A stretch of DNA of 64,000 bases, taken from assembly GCA_020073015.1 (NCBI GenBank), contig JAIQFZ010000005.1:1-64000 (forward strand), written 5' to 3'. Positions 28,904 to 38,700 of the stretch are shown piece by piece. Both the position numbers and the translations under genes were made by a program. Origin of the DNA: Terriglobia bacterium. GTDB lineage: Bacteria; Acidobacteriota; Terriglobia; Terriglobales; Acidobacteriaceae. The notes under the pieces were generated by a model. The model searched no databases and was not told where the DNA came from. It saw only the letters and a list, made by a program, of their open reading frames with translations. Within the stretch, counting starts at the first letter, position 1. Each line of letters opens with the position of its first letter.

Positions 28904-28921
28904 TAGTATACAAATGTATTG
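28904..28921. promoter_or_regulatory. Putative operator AGTATACAAATGTATT (inverted repeat ATACA-AA-TGTAT)
   Basis: In the 132-bp divergent intergenic space between the enamidase-like and nicotinamidase-like genes; shares GTATACAAAT with 18862-18871. Confidence 0.45.
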
Positions 28922-28993
28922 ACGAGATGCAACGAGCCGGGTTTTGCACCCGGCGCGGCGATGTGTTACAAGCATCGATACGGCGGAGGGGGA

Positions 28994-29617
28994 ATGCGAT
29001 CCAAGGATTTCGTTTTCTGGGAAGTGGATGTGCAGGTCGATTTCATGCTACCCGGCGGCAAGCTGTATGTGCCGGGAGCGGAGAAGTTGCTGCCCAATAT
29101 CCGCAAGCTGACGGACGCGGCGCGCCGCGATGAAGTGTTTCTGGTCTCGCATGGAGACTTTCATTCCTCCAACGATCCTGAGTTCAAACAGTTTCCTCCG
29201 CATTGCTTGAAAGGGTCGCCTGGAGCCGAGCTTCTGCCGGAAGCTCTGACCGGCAACTCTGTCAGAATTGAGAATGACCCGGCCCTCAAGCTGCCTGAGG
29301 ATCTTTCCAAGTACCAGCAGATCGTGCTGGAGAAACAGACTCTGGATATTTTTCAGACCCACCATGCCGATGCTTTGGTGGAGCGGCTCGGGAGTGCGGC
29401 AGAGTTTGTGGTGTTCGGAGTGGTGACGGAATATTGCGTGAGTTGCGCGGTCAAGGGCTTGCTGCAGCGGAAACGGCGGGTGGCGGTGGTGCAGGATGCG
29501 ATTGAGACGCTGGCGGCGGAGGTTGGGGAGAAGACTCTGGCGGAGTTTCGCAGCTTGGGAGCGCGCCTGGTAACCACCGACGAGGTGCTCGCGCAGGTGG
29601 CCAAGGTACGGGGTTAG
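28994..29617 (+). CDS. pncA: Nicotinamidase-like cysteine hydrolase (isochorismatase superfamily)
   Basis: DVQVDFMLPGGKL, PPHCLKGSPGAELLPE, GVVTEYCVSCAVKG catalytic Cys; GGAGG upstream of ATG 28994. Confidence 0.78.
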   Translation: MRSKDFVFWEVDVQVDFMLPGGKLYVPGAEKLLPNIRKLTDAARRDEVFLVSHGDFHSSNDPEFKQFPPHCLKGSPGAELLPEALTGNSVRIENDPALKLPEDLSKYQQIVLEKQTLDIFQTHHADALVERLGSAAEFVVFGVVTEYCVSCAVKGLLQRKRRVAVVQDAIETLAAEVGEKTLAEFRSLGARLVTTDEVLAQVAKVRG

Positions 29618-29644
29618 GAGAGGTAGAGATCCCTCACTACGTTC

Positions 29645-29719
29645 GGGATGACAAAACTTGACCGGATGACAAGACTTGAATGGGATGACAAGACTTAAAC
29701 GGGATGACAAGACTTCAAG
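29645..29719. repeat. Four tandem 18-19 bp units GGGATGACAAGACTTNAAN
   Basis: Direct reading of four consecutive near-identical units. Confidence 0.85.
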
Positions 29720-29720
29720 T

Positions 29721-30950
29721 CTACAAAAGCATGCCGGCGATTGAGGCGGACATCAGGTTCGCCATGGTTCCCGCCAGCATGGCTCGGATTCCAAGTTTCG
29801 CCAGTTCGCCTCGCTTGTTTGGAGCGAGCGCGCCTATTCCTCCGAGCTGAATTCCGATTGAGCTGAGGTTTGCGAAACCGCAAAGCGCGAAGGTTGCGAT
29901 CGTGAACGAACGCGGGTCGAGCATCGCTTTTTGCGGGCCGAGCATCGAGAAGGCCACCAACTCGTTCAGCACCATACGCGTGCCGAGAAGATTTCCGATC
30001 ACGGAGCAGTCATGCCAGGGGATTCCGATGACCCATGCGATCGGGGCGAACAATGCGCCCAGGATTGACTCCAGGCTGGAAGGGAACCAGGCAAAGTGTC
30101 CGTGAATTCCACCCATGATTCCGTTGAGCAGCGCGATCAGCGCCAGAAATGAGACCAGCATGGCGGCGATATTGAGTGCTAAATACAAGCCGTCGGTCGT
30201 GCCGCGTGAGATCGCTCCGAGCAGGTTTTCTTTCTTCTCCGCGTCCACTTCCTCTTCGCTCATGACTACACGCCCGGCGGTTTTCGGAGTCTCGGTTTCC
30301 GGCACCAGCATTTTTGACATCAGGATGGTGCCGGGGGCGGTCATGATCACCGCGCTCAGCAAATGTTTCGGCTCGATGCCGAATGCAATGTAGGCGGCCA
30401 TGATACCGCCGGATACGTGCGCCATGCCGCTGGTCATCACGGTCATGAGTTCCGAACGGGTCAGGTCGGGCAAGAATGGACGGATGGTGAGGGGAGCTTC
30501 GGTTTGTCCCATGAAGATGCTGGCCGCGACGTTCAGCGACTCAGCACCGCTAGCCCCCATGAAGCGGGTCATCACAATCGCGGCGGCCTTGATGATCATC
30601 TGCATGATGCCGTAGTGGTAGAGCACAGCGAAGAACGCGGCAATGAAGATGACCGTCGGCAGCACCTGGAATGCAAAAAAGAATCCCATCGGCGAACGTT
30701 GCGCGCCGAGGTCCCCGAATACAAACTTTGATCCGACGAAAGAATAGCTGAGCAGGCGGTTGACAGCATCTCCGGCTCTCTGGAAAAGCATTCGTCCGAA
30801 CTCAATCTTCAGAACGAAGATGGCGAAGGCGACTTGAAGACCGAGGCCCCATCCTACGGTTTTCAGTCGGATGGCACGGCGGTTCGTCGAGAATGCGTAG
30901 CCGAGGCCCAGCATCGTGATGAGGCCGAGAATGCCGGTAAATCGTCCCAT
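29721..30950 (-). CDS. nupC: Concentrative nucleoside transporter (CNT/NupC family)
   Basis: [15 protein letters not shown]-type motif ([23 protein letters not shown]), G-rich CNT gate, multiple TM segments. Confidence 0.92.
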   Translation of the reverse strand: MGRFTGILGLITMLGLGYAFSTNRRAIRLKTVGWGLGLQVAFAIFVLKIEFGRMLFQRAGDAVNRLLSYSFVGSKFVFGDLGAQRSPMGFFFAFQVLPTVIFIAAFFAVLYHYGIMQMIIKAAAIVMTRFMGASGAESLNVAASIFMGQTEAPLTIRPFLPDLTRSELMTVMTSGMAHVSGGIMAAYIAFGIEPKHLLSAVIMTAPGTILMSKMLVPETETPKTAGRVVMSEEEVDAEKKENLLGAISRGTTDGLYLALNIAAMLVSFLALIALLNGIMGGIHGHFAWFPSSLESILGALFAPIAWVIGIPWHDCSVIGNLLGTRMVLNELVAFSMLGPQKAMLDPRSFTIATFALCGFANLSSIGIQLGGIGALAPNKRGELAKLGIRAMLAGTMANLMSASIAGMLL

Positions 30951-32264
30951 TTAGTGTCCCCCTTTATGAATCGCGCGATGAATCAGGGATACTTTGTGTG
31001 GCGGCGGTGCGGCAGCGATCTCGTAGCTTTCTTCCAGCAGCTTCCTGGCGCGGGCCGCTTGTGCGTCGGAATAGCAATGGATCGTACAAAGCGACTCTCC
31101 GGCGGAGACTTTGTCGCCGACCTTCTTGTGGACCACGATGCCCACAGCGGGATCGACCGAATCTTCTTTGCGCTCACGGCCGCCGCCGAGAATGACGCAC
31201 GCCGTGCCGACCTGTTCGCACTGGATTGCCTTCACATATCCGGCGCGTGGACTGGGCACATCGACACGATGCTCGGTGGCGGGCAAGCGGGTGGGATCGT
31301 CGATCGCACTGATGTCGCCGCCCTGCAGCTCGACCATGTGCCGGAATCGCTCGAAGGCCTTGCCGGAAGAGATAATTTCCTCGGCCAGTTGCTTGCCTTG
31401 TGCGACGGTCTTCGAGGCACCGCCAATGTAAAACATCCAAGCCGCCAGCTCGAGACACAGCTCACGCAGGTCCGCTGGTCCACCGCCGTGCAACACTTCG
31501 ATGCATTCCTGAACTTCGAGCGCGTTGCCGACCATGCGGCCGAGCGGCTGATCCATATTCGTAATCAGCGCAACCATCTGCTTGCCCATGCGCTCGCCGG
31601 TTTCGACCATAAGTTCGGCGAGGAAGACAGCGTCTTCTTCCTTTTTCATGAACGCGCCCGAGCCGGTCTTCACGTCGAGCACGAGCGCGTCCGTGCCTTC
31701 CGCGAGTTTCTTGCTCATGATGGAGGCACAGATCAGGTAGGGACTTTCGACGGTACCCGTGACGTCGCGCAGCGCGTAAAGCTTGCGGTCGGCGGGCGCG
31801 ATTTTTTCGGTTTGGCCGATCATGGACGCGCCGCACGCCTTGAGGACGCGATGGAACTCGGACACGGACAAATTGACGCGGAAACCGGGGATGGATTCGA
31901 GTTTGTCGAGTGTGCCTCCTGTGTGGCCAAGCCCGCGGCCGCTGATCATCGGGACGTAGAGGCCCCCGGTGGCGACCACCGGGGCCAGGACGAGAGAAGT
32001 CTTGTCTCCGACGCCGCCCGTGGAGTGCTTGTCGACTTTCTTGGCGGGAAGAAAAGTCAAGTCGAGGACTTCGCCCGAATGGAGCATGGAGTGCGTGAGG
32101 CCGGCGGTCTCTTCGCGCGTCATACCGCGCAGCACGACCGCCATCAGCCAAGCGGCGACCTGGTAATCGGGGACGGTGCCCTGTGTGTAAGCATCCACCA
32201 GGTAGCCAATTTCAGCGGCGGACAAGGCACCACCATCGCGCTTCTTGCGAATGAGATCGATCAT
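30951..32264 (-). CDS. deoA: Pyrimidine-nucleoside / thymidine phosphorylase
   Basis: MIDLIRKKRDGGALSAAEI, DKHSTGGVGDKTSL, GRGLGHTGGTLDKLESIPG, DVKTGSGAFM; start chosen by similarity at 32264. Confidence 0.93.
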   Translation of the reverse strand: MIDLIRKKRDGGALSAAEIGYLVDAYTQGTVPDYQVAAWLMAVVLRGMTREETAGLTHSMLHSGEVLDLTFLPAKKVDKHSTGGVGDKTSLVLAPVVATGGLYVPMISGRGLGHTGGTLDKLESIPGFRVNLSVSEFHRVLKACGASMIGQTEKIAPADRKLYALRDVTGTVESPYLICASIMSKKLAEGTDALVLDVKTGSGAFMKKEEDAVFLAELMVETGERMGKQMVALITNMDQPLGRMVGNALEVQECIEVLHGGGPADLRELCLELAAWMFYIGGASKTVAQGKQLAEEIISSGKAFERFRHMVELQGGDISAIDDPTRLPATEHRVDVPSPRAGYVKAIQCEQVGTACVILGGGRERKEDSVDPAVGIVVHKKVGDKVSAGESLCTIHCYSDAQAARARKLLEESYEIAAAPPPHKVSLIHRAIHKGGH

Positions 32265-32296
32265 TCGAAACGGAGGTTGTGGAACAGTGGGCTGGC

Positions 32297-32713
32297 TCAC
32301 TTGAGGCGGAAACCCTCCGGCAGAAGATCGGTGATCGGGCTCTCGGTCCAACCATTCTTGCCCTGGTAGAAGATGACAGCGTGGGGACCAAATTCGTAAA
32401 TCACCTGACGACAGGCGCCGCAGGGCGAGCAGGGTACGCCTTGCGCGTTGGTGACGGCGACCGCCAGAATTTCAAGCCCGGGTCCTTTCTCGGCCACCGC
32501 AGAAAAGATTGCGGTGCGCTCGGCGCAGTTCGTCATCCCATAGGAGGAGTTTTCCACGTTGCATCCCAGGAACACGTCGCCTTTCGAAGTCAGAATCGCA
32601 GCGCCCACCTTGAAGCGGGAAAACGGCGCGTAGGCATTTTTCATGGCTTTGCGCGCGGAACGCAGCAGGCTTTCGCGCGTGCCTGCCGGTAGCTTCTTCT
32701 TCGGCATAGTCAA
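32297..32713 (-). CDS. cdd: Cytidine deaminase
   Basis: NVENSSYGMTNCAERTAIF and PCSPCGACRQVIYEF zinc motifs. Confidence 0.93.
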   Translation of the reverse strand: MTMPKKKLPAGTRESLLRSARKAMKNAYAPFSRFKVGAAILTSKGDVFLGCNVENSSYGMTNCAERTAIFSAVAEKGPGLEILAVAVTNAQGVPCSPCGACRQVIYEFGPHAVIFYQGKNGWTESPITDLLPEGFRLK

Positions 32714-32795
32714 TCAGTAGAAACGGAAGATTGCGTGGTGGGCCATTGTAAACCGACCATGGGCCGGATCGGATGAGAATTTGCCAGATTCGCCA

Positions 32796-33902
32796 TCATT
32801 TTGGCGGACGCGACAGCAGGTCGATCACCGTCTTGTTGAACTTTTCGAGGTTGAGATCGGTTTGCACGTGAACGAACTGCTCGCCGAGCCCCGGCTGATT
32901 CCCCGGTACCCACACGAGCGTATTGCCGTAACCAGCGCCGTGGGAGATGTCGATGTCCATATACACCGACTCCTCCTTCGTGATAATGCTGGGGTCCATC
33001 CACGCGGCCGCGGCCAGTTCATCCCAAAGAAACTCTTCGTCGGCCCACTTGCCGATGTACTGAGCGGCGGGCGTTCCGGCTTGGGCGACCTGGTCGATCA
33101 TCGCATTGGTCATGTGGGTCTTCACTGAGATATCCACCGTGGTGACGGTGATCTTTTTCCAGGGCGCGCGCAGAACAATATGGACGGCCTCAGGGTCCCA
33201 CCAGAAATTGAATTCGCGCCGGTTGGACTGCGCCCACGTCATCGGCACTACGGGCGCGATGCTGCCGCCCATGACGACCAACTCTCGCGCCAACTCAGAA
33301 AACTTCGGGTCGAGGCTGATGGCTTGCGCGAGGTTGGTCAGCGGGCCGCCGGCGTAGATCGTGACCTCATGAGGATACTGGTGAACCATGCGGATCATGA
33401 AGTGTGCTGCATCTTCCGTCTCCGGCTTGAGCGTGGGATTGCCTTCCGGCAAAGGATTGGGTACCTCGAACGGCCCGCGATAAACCCCCGAGTTCCACGC
33501 GCCCGCAGGGGTAGAGCCGTTGGGCGCATGGATTTTGTGTTCGTTCCAAGCGCCCTGGTAGCTGACCTTGCCGTAGAGTGTTTCCCAGCGAGCGATCTCT
33601 GCCTTGCTGTTAATTAACGGGAAAACTGCTCCGGGATAAACCTTCACTCCCGCGTGCCCAGTAAGTTCCAGCATGCGGAGCGTATGCGCGACCTCTTCAT
33701 CACGCCACTGATCGCCGCTGACGATGGTGATGCCGAGGGTTTCGATCTCCGGCGCCTGCAGGACGAGCAGCAGAGACTGCTGGTCGGTCGTGGCAGGGCC
33801 GCGAGCATCCTGATCGAGGATGACTCTGCGCCGCGACTGGGCATGGGTGAAGGTTGAGGTCGCAAGGAGAATGCAAAACAGCCAAGTAGTCGCCTGTCTC
33901 AC
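32796..33902 (-). CDS. Exported nucleoside hydrolase, variant motif (NH1)
   Basis: Signal peptide; ILDQDARGPATTDQQ, REFNFWWDPEAVHIVLRAPWKK, FLWDELAAAAWMDPS. Confidence 0.82.
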   Translation of the reverse strand: MRQATTWLFCILLATSTFTHAQSRRRVILDQDARGPATTDQQSLLLVLQAPEIETLGITIVSGDQWRDEEVAHTLRMLELTGHAGVKVYPGAVFPLINSKAEIARWETLYGKVSYQGAWNEHKIHAPNGSTPAGAWNSGVYRGPFEVPNPLPEGNPTLKPETEDAAHFMIRMVHQYPHEVTIYAGGPLTNLAQAISLDPKFSELARELVVMGGSIAPVVPMTWAQSNRREFNFWWDPEAVHIVLRAPWKKITVTTVDISVKTHMTNAMIDQVAQAGTPAAQYIGKWADEEFLWDELAAAAWMDPSIITKEESVYMDIDISHGAGYGNTLVWVPGNQPGLGEQFVHVQTDLNLEKFNKTVIDLLSRPPK

Positions 33903-33937
33903 GGTTGGGAGGCTCCTGTGTGCCGCGGATTCACAAT

Positions 33938-35218
33938 CTACTGCGTTTTACCCAGCATCTGCGTCAACCGGTCCGCTTCCTGCTTTTCTTTTGCCGCCTG
34001 TGCCGAGCGGCCAGTTGCGTTGTAAATTTCGGCCATGATCCGGTGAGGTGCAGGTTCTTGAGGCCGCAGCTTCGCAATTTCGTTGAGATATCCCAAGGAG
34101 TCCGAATACTGGCGGGCGCTCTGGGCTTTGCGGGCCAGGTTGAGGCCGGTCAGGAAAAGCAAGTCGCCGGTGGCAGCATCCTGCGAGTTGAGTTCATGGG
34201 CGTGACGGAGCGCTTGGTACGCCCGAAGATCGTCGCCGAGCTTCGAGAGAACGGCTCCGTAGAGAGCATTCAACTGGAAGAGATCGGGCCACTGCGCAAG
34301 GGCATTCGCCAGGGGTGTACGCGCTTCTTCGAACTGGTTCAGCTGAAAATATGCCAACGCGAGGTTATATTGCATCTGCGGCGATTGGGGAGCAAGTTCG
34401 GCGGCGCGGCGCAAGGGTTTCAGCGCAGCTTCCGCGTCTCCATGTTGGCCGTAGATGGTGCCCAGGGCAGTCAGCTTTTCCGCATTGTCAGGATCGTAGA
34501 GGTGTTCACAAAAGGCGTGTGCTTCCTCTCGCGGGCCTTGATCCAGTTTCTGTGCGCACTCCAGCCTGAGTTGGCTTTCATTGGAATCGCGCCGCCGCTG
34601 TTCGCTCGACACCTCCATCGCCTTCTTCGCTTCCTCCTCCTTCCCCTGTTTGCGGTAGACCAAGCCCAACTGGTATTGAACCCGCGCGTCGTGTGGGGTC
34701 AACTCCGTGGCCTTCTTGAACCACTTTTCGGCATTCGCGAGATCATCCTGCTTGAAATATGCGTATCCCAGATAGTAAGCCGTGTCAGGGAAAGGAGGCG
34801 CCGCCGCGGCCTGGTTGAGATTCGCGATTGCACCTTCGAAGTTCAAGGCTTCCAGGTCGAGCCGTCCGAGGTAATACGAGATGTTGGGATGGCCTCCTGC
34901 CTCGCGCCGAACGGCCTCGAATTCGCGGCGCGCCTCCTCCGGCTTCTTCATCTCAAAGAGCGCGACTGCCAATGGGAAGCGTGCCCGCAGAACCAGCTTG
35001 GGGTCGAGCCGCAGCGCGGTCCGAAATTCGTCGGCGGCGATGTCGTAGCGGTCCTGCTTCAGCGCATCATAGCCTTTGCCGAGATGGGATTCAGCGGTGT
35101 CTTTGGAAGAAGGCTTCGCTGCCGAAGGCTTCTGGCTCGCTACCATCCCCGGTTGGGGAGCGGCCAGAGCGAGCGCGGTCATCCAGGTAATCCAATACAG
35201 AACGAGCAGACTCTTCAT
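33938..35218 (-). CDS. Exported TPR-repeat protein
   Basis: Signal-like N-terminus MKSLLVLYWITWMTALALA; repeated TPR motifs. Confidence 0.8.
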   Translation of the reverse strand: MKSLLVLYWITWMTALALAAPQPGMVASQKPSAAKPSSKDTAESHLGKGYDALKQDRYDIAADEFRTALRLDPKLVLRARFPLAVALFEMKKPEEARREFEAVRREAGGHPNISYYLGRLDLEALNFEGAIANLNQAAAAPPFPDTAYYLGYAYFKQDDLANAEKWFKKATELTPHDARVQYQLGLVYRKQGKEEEAKKAMEVSSEQRRRDSNESQLRLECAQKLDQGPREEAHAFCEHLYDPDNAEKLTALGTIYGQHGDAEAALKPLRRAAELAPQSPQMQYNLALAYFQLNQFEEARTPLANALAQWPDLFQLNALYGAVLSKLGDDLRAYQALRHAHELNSQDAATGDLLFLTGLNLARKAQSARQYSDSLGYLNEIAKLRPQEPAPHRIMAEIYNATGRSAQAAKEKQEADRLTQMLGKTQ

Positions 35219-35357
35219 CGCTGGGCGTGGAATTCGCATCGCCGGGACCGGATCATTATAGCGACCAGCACCGAACAACGGCGCGTCCGCAAACCCCGTG
35301 CAGGAATCTGAGCCTTGCGCACCCTTCGTTCCGGATGCGATAGTAAGCGCTCGACCT

Positions 35358-35771
35358 ATGGCACAAGCACTCGGTTGTGTCGCCCTGGTGGTACGCGACT
35401 ACGACGAAGCCATCGCATTCTTCACCCATGCCCTGGGCTTCACGCTGTTTGAGGACACCGATCTGGGACAAGGCAAGCGATGGGTGCTGGTTGGCCCTAC
35501 GAATTCTCGCGGCACCAGTTTGCTGCTGGCGCGCGCGGTTACTCCGGAACAAACCAGTCGCGTCGGGAATCAAACGGGAGGCCGAGTGTTTCTCTTTCTA
35601 CACACCGATGATTTCTGGAGCGACTATCAGGGCATGAAAGAACGGGGCGTACGCTTCCGAGAGGCCCCGCGCGAAGAAGAATACGGAACCGTCGCGGTCT
35701 TCGAAGATTTGTATGGCAACAAGTGGGACTTACTGCAACTCAAAGGAAAGACGGGGGAGACCACGCTCTGA
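35358..35771 (+). CDS. VOC family (glyoxalase/bleomycin-resistance-like) protein
   Basis: VALVVRDYDEAIAFFTHALGFTLFEDTDLG...DLYGNKWDLLQ. Confidence 0.85.
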   Translation: MAQALGCVALVVRDYDEAIAFFTHALGFTLFEDTDLGQGKRWVLVGPTNSRGTSLLLARAVTPEQTSRVGNQTGGRVFLFLHTDDFWSDYQGMKERGVRFREAPREEEYGTVAVFEDLYGNKWDLLQLKGKTGETTL

Positions 35772-35788
35772 ATCGGCAAGAAAAGAAG

Positions 35789-38700
35789 ATGCCCGTGTCG
35801 GTCGATGTCGAGGGTGGCGAGTCAGGCTCCATCAATCGTAGCCGTCGCGATTTTCTCATTCGATGTTGTCAGGGCGCCTCGGCAGCACTCGTTCCCGCGA
35901 AACTTCGCGGTCTTGCGTTTCCCTTCGCCAGCAACCTTGATTCCCCAAACGCACTCGGCCCGCCTGGCAGCTTTCACCTGCATCCGCGCTATCGCACTCC
36001 GCGGCCGCTCGATGCTCTGCTTCTCAAAACCAAGGCGGGGCTCGACGACTTCATTACCGAGAAGTATGCCGATGACGTGGCAGCGATTCTCGCGACCTGG
36101 AGTGCCAGCCTGCAGCAATCCCCGCACGATGTGCAGGCCATTGCGAAAGTGCTCGCTCCGACTTTTTCAGGGACATCGTTGCATCCCGCAGAATCGCGGC
36201 AGGTGCGCCCTGGCCCGCCGATTGAAGTGCGGCAGAATGTCTATGCCCGCGACACTTCCCTTGCAAGAAACGAGTTCTTGCAGCACCTACGATCATCGCT
36301 AGACGGCTTGTCGAAGATTCTGACTGCCGAGTTTCAAGTAACAAGCATCAATGCTCCTCCAGTTTCCTCCTCACAGGCGCAACTTCCCGCTCAACTGCAA
36401 ACTCGCGTCCGTTACGAATTGGTGGGTACGGGGCCAAATGTTTACCGCGAGCAGCGCGTCGGGTATTGGGACCTCGCATGGGAAATGTCTTCAGCCGGTG
36501 GGTTTCTCCTGCGTAGCTGGCAAGCGCTGGGTGAAACGCAGAGCCGCTCCACCAGCCCCGTCTATGTGGACGTTACATCCGGCGCGCTCGCTGCCAATGC
36601 ATCCTATTCATCCCAGCTTCTGCGCGGAACCGACTACTGGCGTACGGTTCTCGACGGCGCATGCGGCATCGATATCTACGGCCACAACGGCGTCAGCGTG
36701 GGCGACATTGATGGCGACGGCTTCGACGATCTCTACATCTGCCAGCCCGGCGGCCTCCCCAATCGACTCTATCGAAACCGCGGCGACGGCACGTTGGAGG
36801 ACGTCACCGAGTCATCGGGAGTCGGAGTCCTCGACAACACGGCCAGTGCGCTCTTTGTCGATGTCGATAACGATGGCCGGCAGGACTTAATTGTTGTACG
36901 AGCGAGTGGCCCACTGCTGTTCCTGAATGAAGGCGGAGGAAAGTTCCGGCAGAAAAACGACGCATTTCAATTCGCCACTCCGCCGCAGGGAACGTTCACC
37001 GGCGCCGCAGTCGCCGACTATGACCGCGACAGCTGGCTCGACATCTATTTCTGTCTCTATGTCTACTACCAGGGCACGGACCAGTATAAGTATCCGTCTC
37101 CGTATTACGACGCGAACAACGGACCCCCGAATTTCCTGATGCGCAACCAGCGCGACGGGACTTTCCGCGATGTGACTCAGGAAACGCGCCTAGACAAGAA
37201 CAATACACGCTATAGCTTCTGCTGTGGATGGAGCGACTTTAATGGCGATGGCTGGCCCGACCTCTATGTGGTGAACGATTTCGGCCGGAAGAATCTTTAC
37301 CGCAACAATGGCGACGGGACCTTCACCGACATCGCGGCACAGGCCCGCGTGGAAGACATCGGCGCGGGCATGAGCGTCTGCTGCTTCGACTACGACAACG
37401 ACGGCGCGCAGGATCTGTACGTCGCCAACATGTGGACGGCGGCCGGTGAACGCGTCGCGATGCAGGACGTCTTCAAGAAAGATGCGCCCAAAGAGGTCCG
37501 CCGGCTTTATTACAAGCACGCCATGGGCAATTTTCTGTTCCGAAATAGCGGCATACACTCCGCGGGCTTCCAGGATGCCACCAGTTCTTCCGGAGTTGGA
37601 ATGGGCCGCTGGGCGTGGTCGAGCGATGCCTGGGACTTCGATCACGATGGCTTCTCCGATCTTTACATCGCCAACGGCATGGTTTCCGGCCCCTCGCGCG
37701 AAGACTTGAACAGTTTTTTCTGGCGGCAGGTAGTGGCATATTCGCCCGAAGAGGCCAAGCCGTCGCATGCTTACGAACAGGGATGGGGTGCGATCAACGA
37801 ATTGATCCGCGCCGATGGCACGTGGAGCGGATACGAACGAAATGTTTTCTATGCAAACAATAGGGATGGGACGTTTTCCGATATTTCCGGCGCGATCGGG
37901 CTGGACTTTCCTGAAGACGGCAGGTCGTTCGCCCTCGCCGACTTCGACCACGACGGCCGGCAGGAAGTATTCCTGAAAAACCGCAATGGTCCGCAGTTGC
38001 GGATCTTAAAGAATGTGATGGAAGAGTTGCCGCCCTCGATTGCGTTTCGCCTCCGCGGCACCAAGAGCAATCGGGATGCGATTGGCGCGACGGTCACGGT
38101 CGAAACTGAAATCGGCCGCCAGACGCGCATGGTGCAGGCGGGATCGGGGTTCCTTTCCCAACACAGTAAAGAAGTTTTCTTTGGATTGGGTCAAGCGAAA
38201 GGCTCGGTGCGAGCCTCCATTCGCTGGCCGAGCGGGACCGTACAGGAATTCCGCGACCTTCCGATGAACCGCAGAGTGTGGGTTACTGAGGGTTCGGAAG
38301 AAGTTCGGATTGAGGCCTTCAGGTCCCAGACCTCGCAGTCCCGACGTGACCAAATCGCCCGAACCAAGCCACAAGACACCGAACCTCTTCCCACCGCGGC
38401 TGAGACCTGGCTGCTGGCGCCCGTGGACGCTCCGGACTTTTCTCTTCCCGATCTGGCGGGGCAGGTTCACACTCTTTCGTCACTGCGCGGAAAGCCGGCG
38501 CTGCTCAATTTCTGGACCACTCAGTCGGCGCAGTGCCTTGAGGACTTGAGCAACTTCAACCGTCTGCACGCCCGTTGGGCCGCGCAAGGCCTTCAGTTGG
38601 TCACGATTAACGTGGATGATGCCTTGGACGCTAACGGCCTTCGGGCACTGGCGCGTGACCGCCAGCTTTCATTTCGCATTCTCCGCGGATCGGATGACGT

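Noticed and set aside
30834-32369. 511-aa plus-strand ORF antisense to nupC/deoA
   Set aside because: Opposite-strand shadow of well-supported genes in high-GC DNA; no recognisable family motifs
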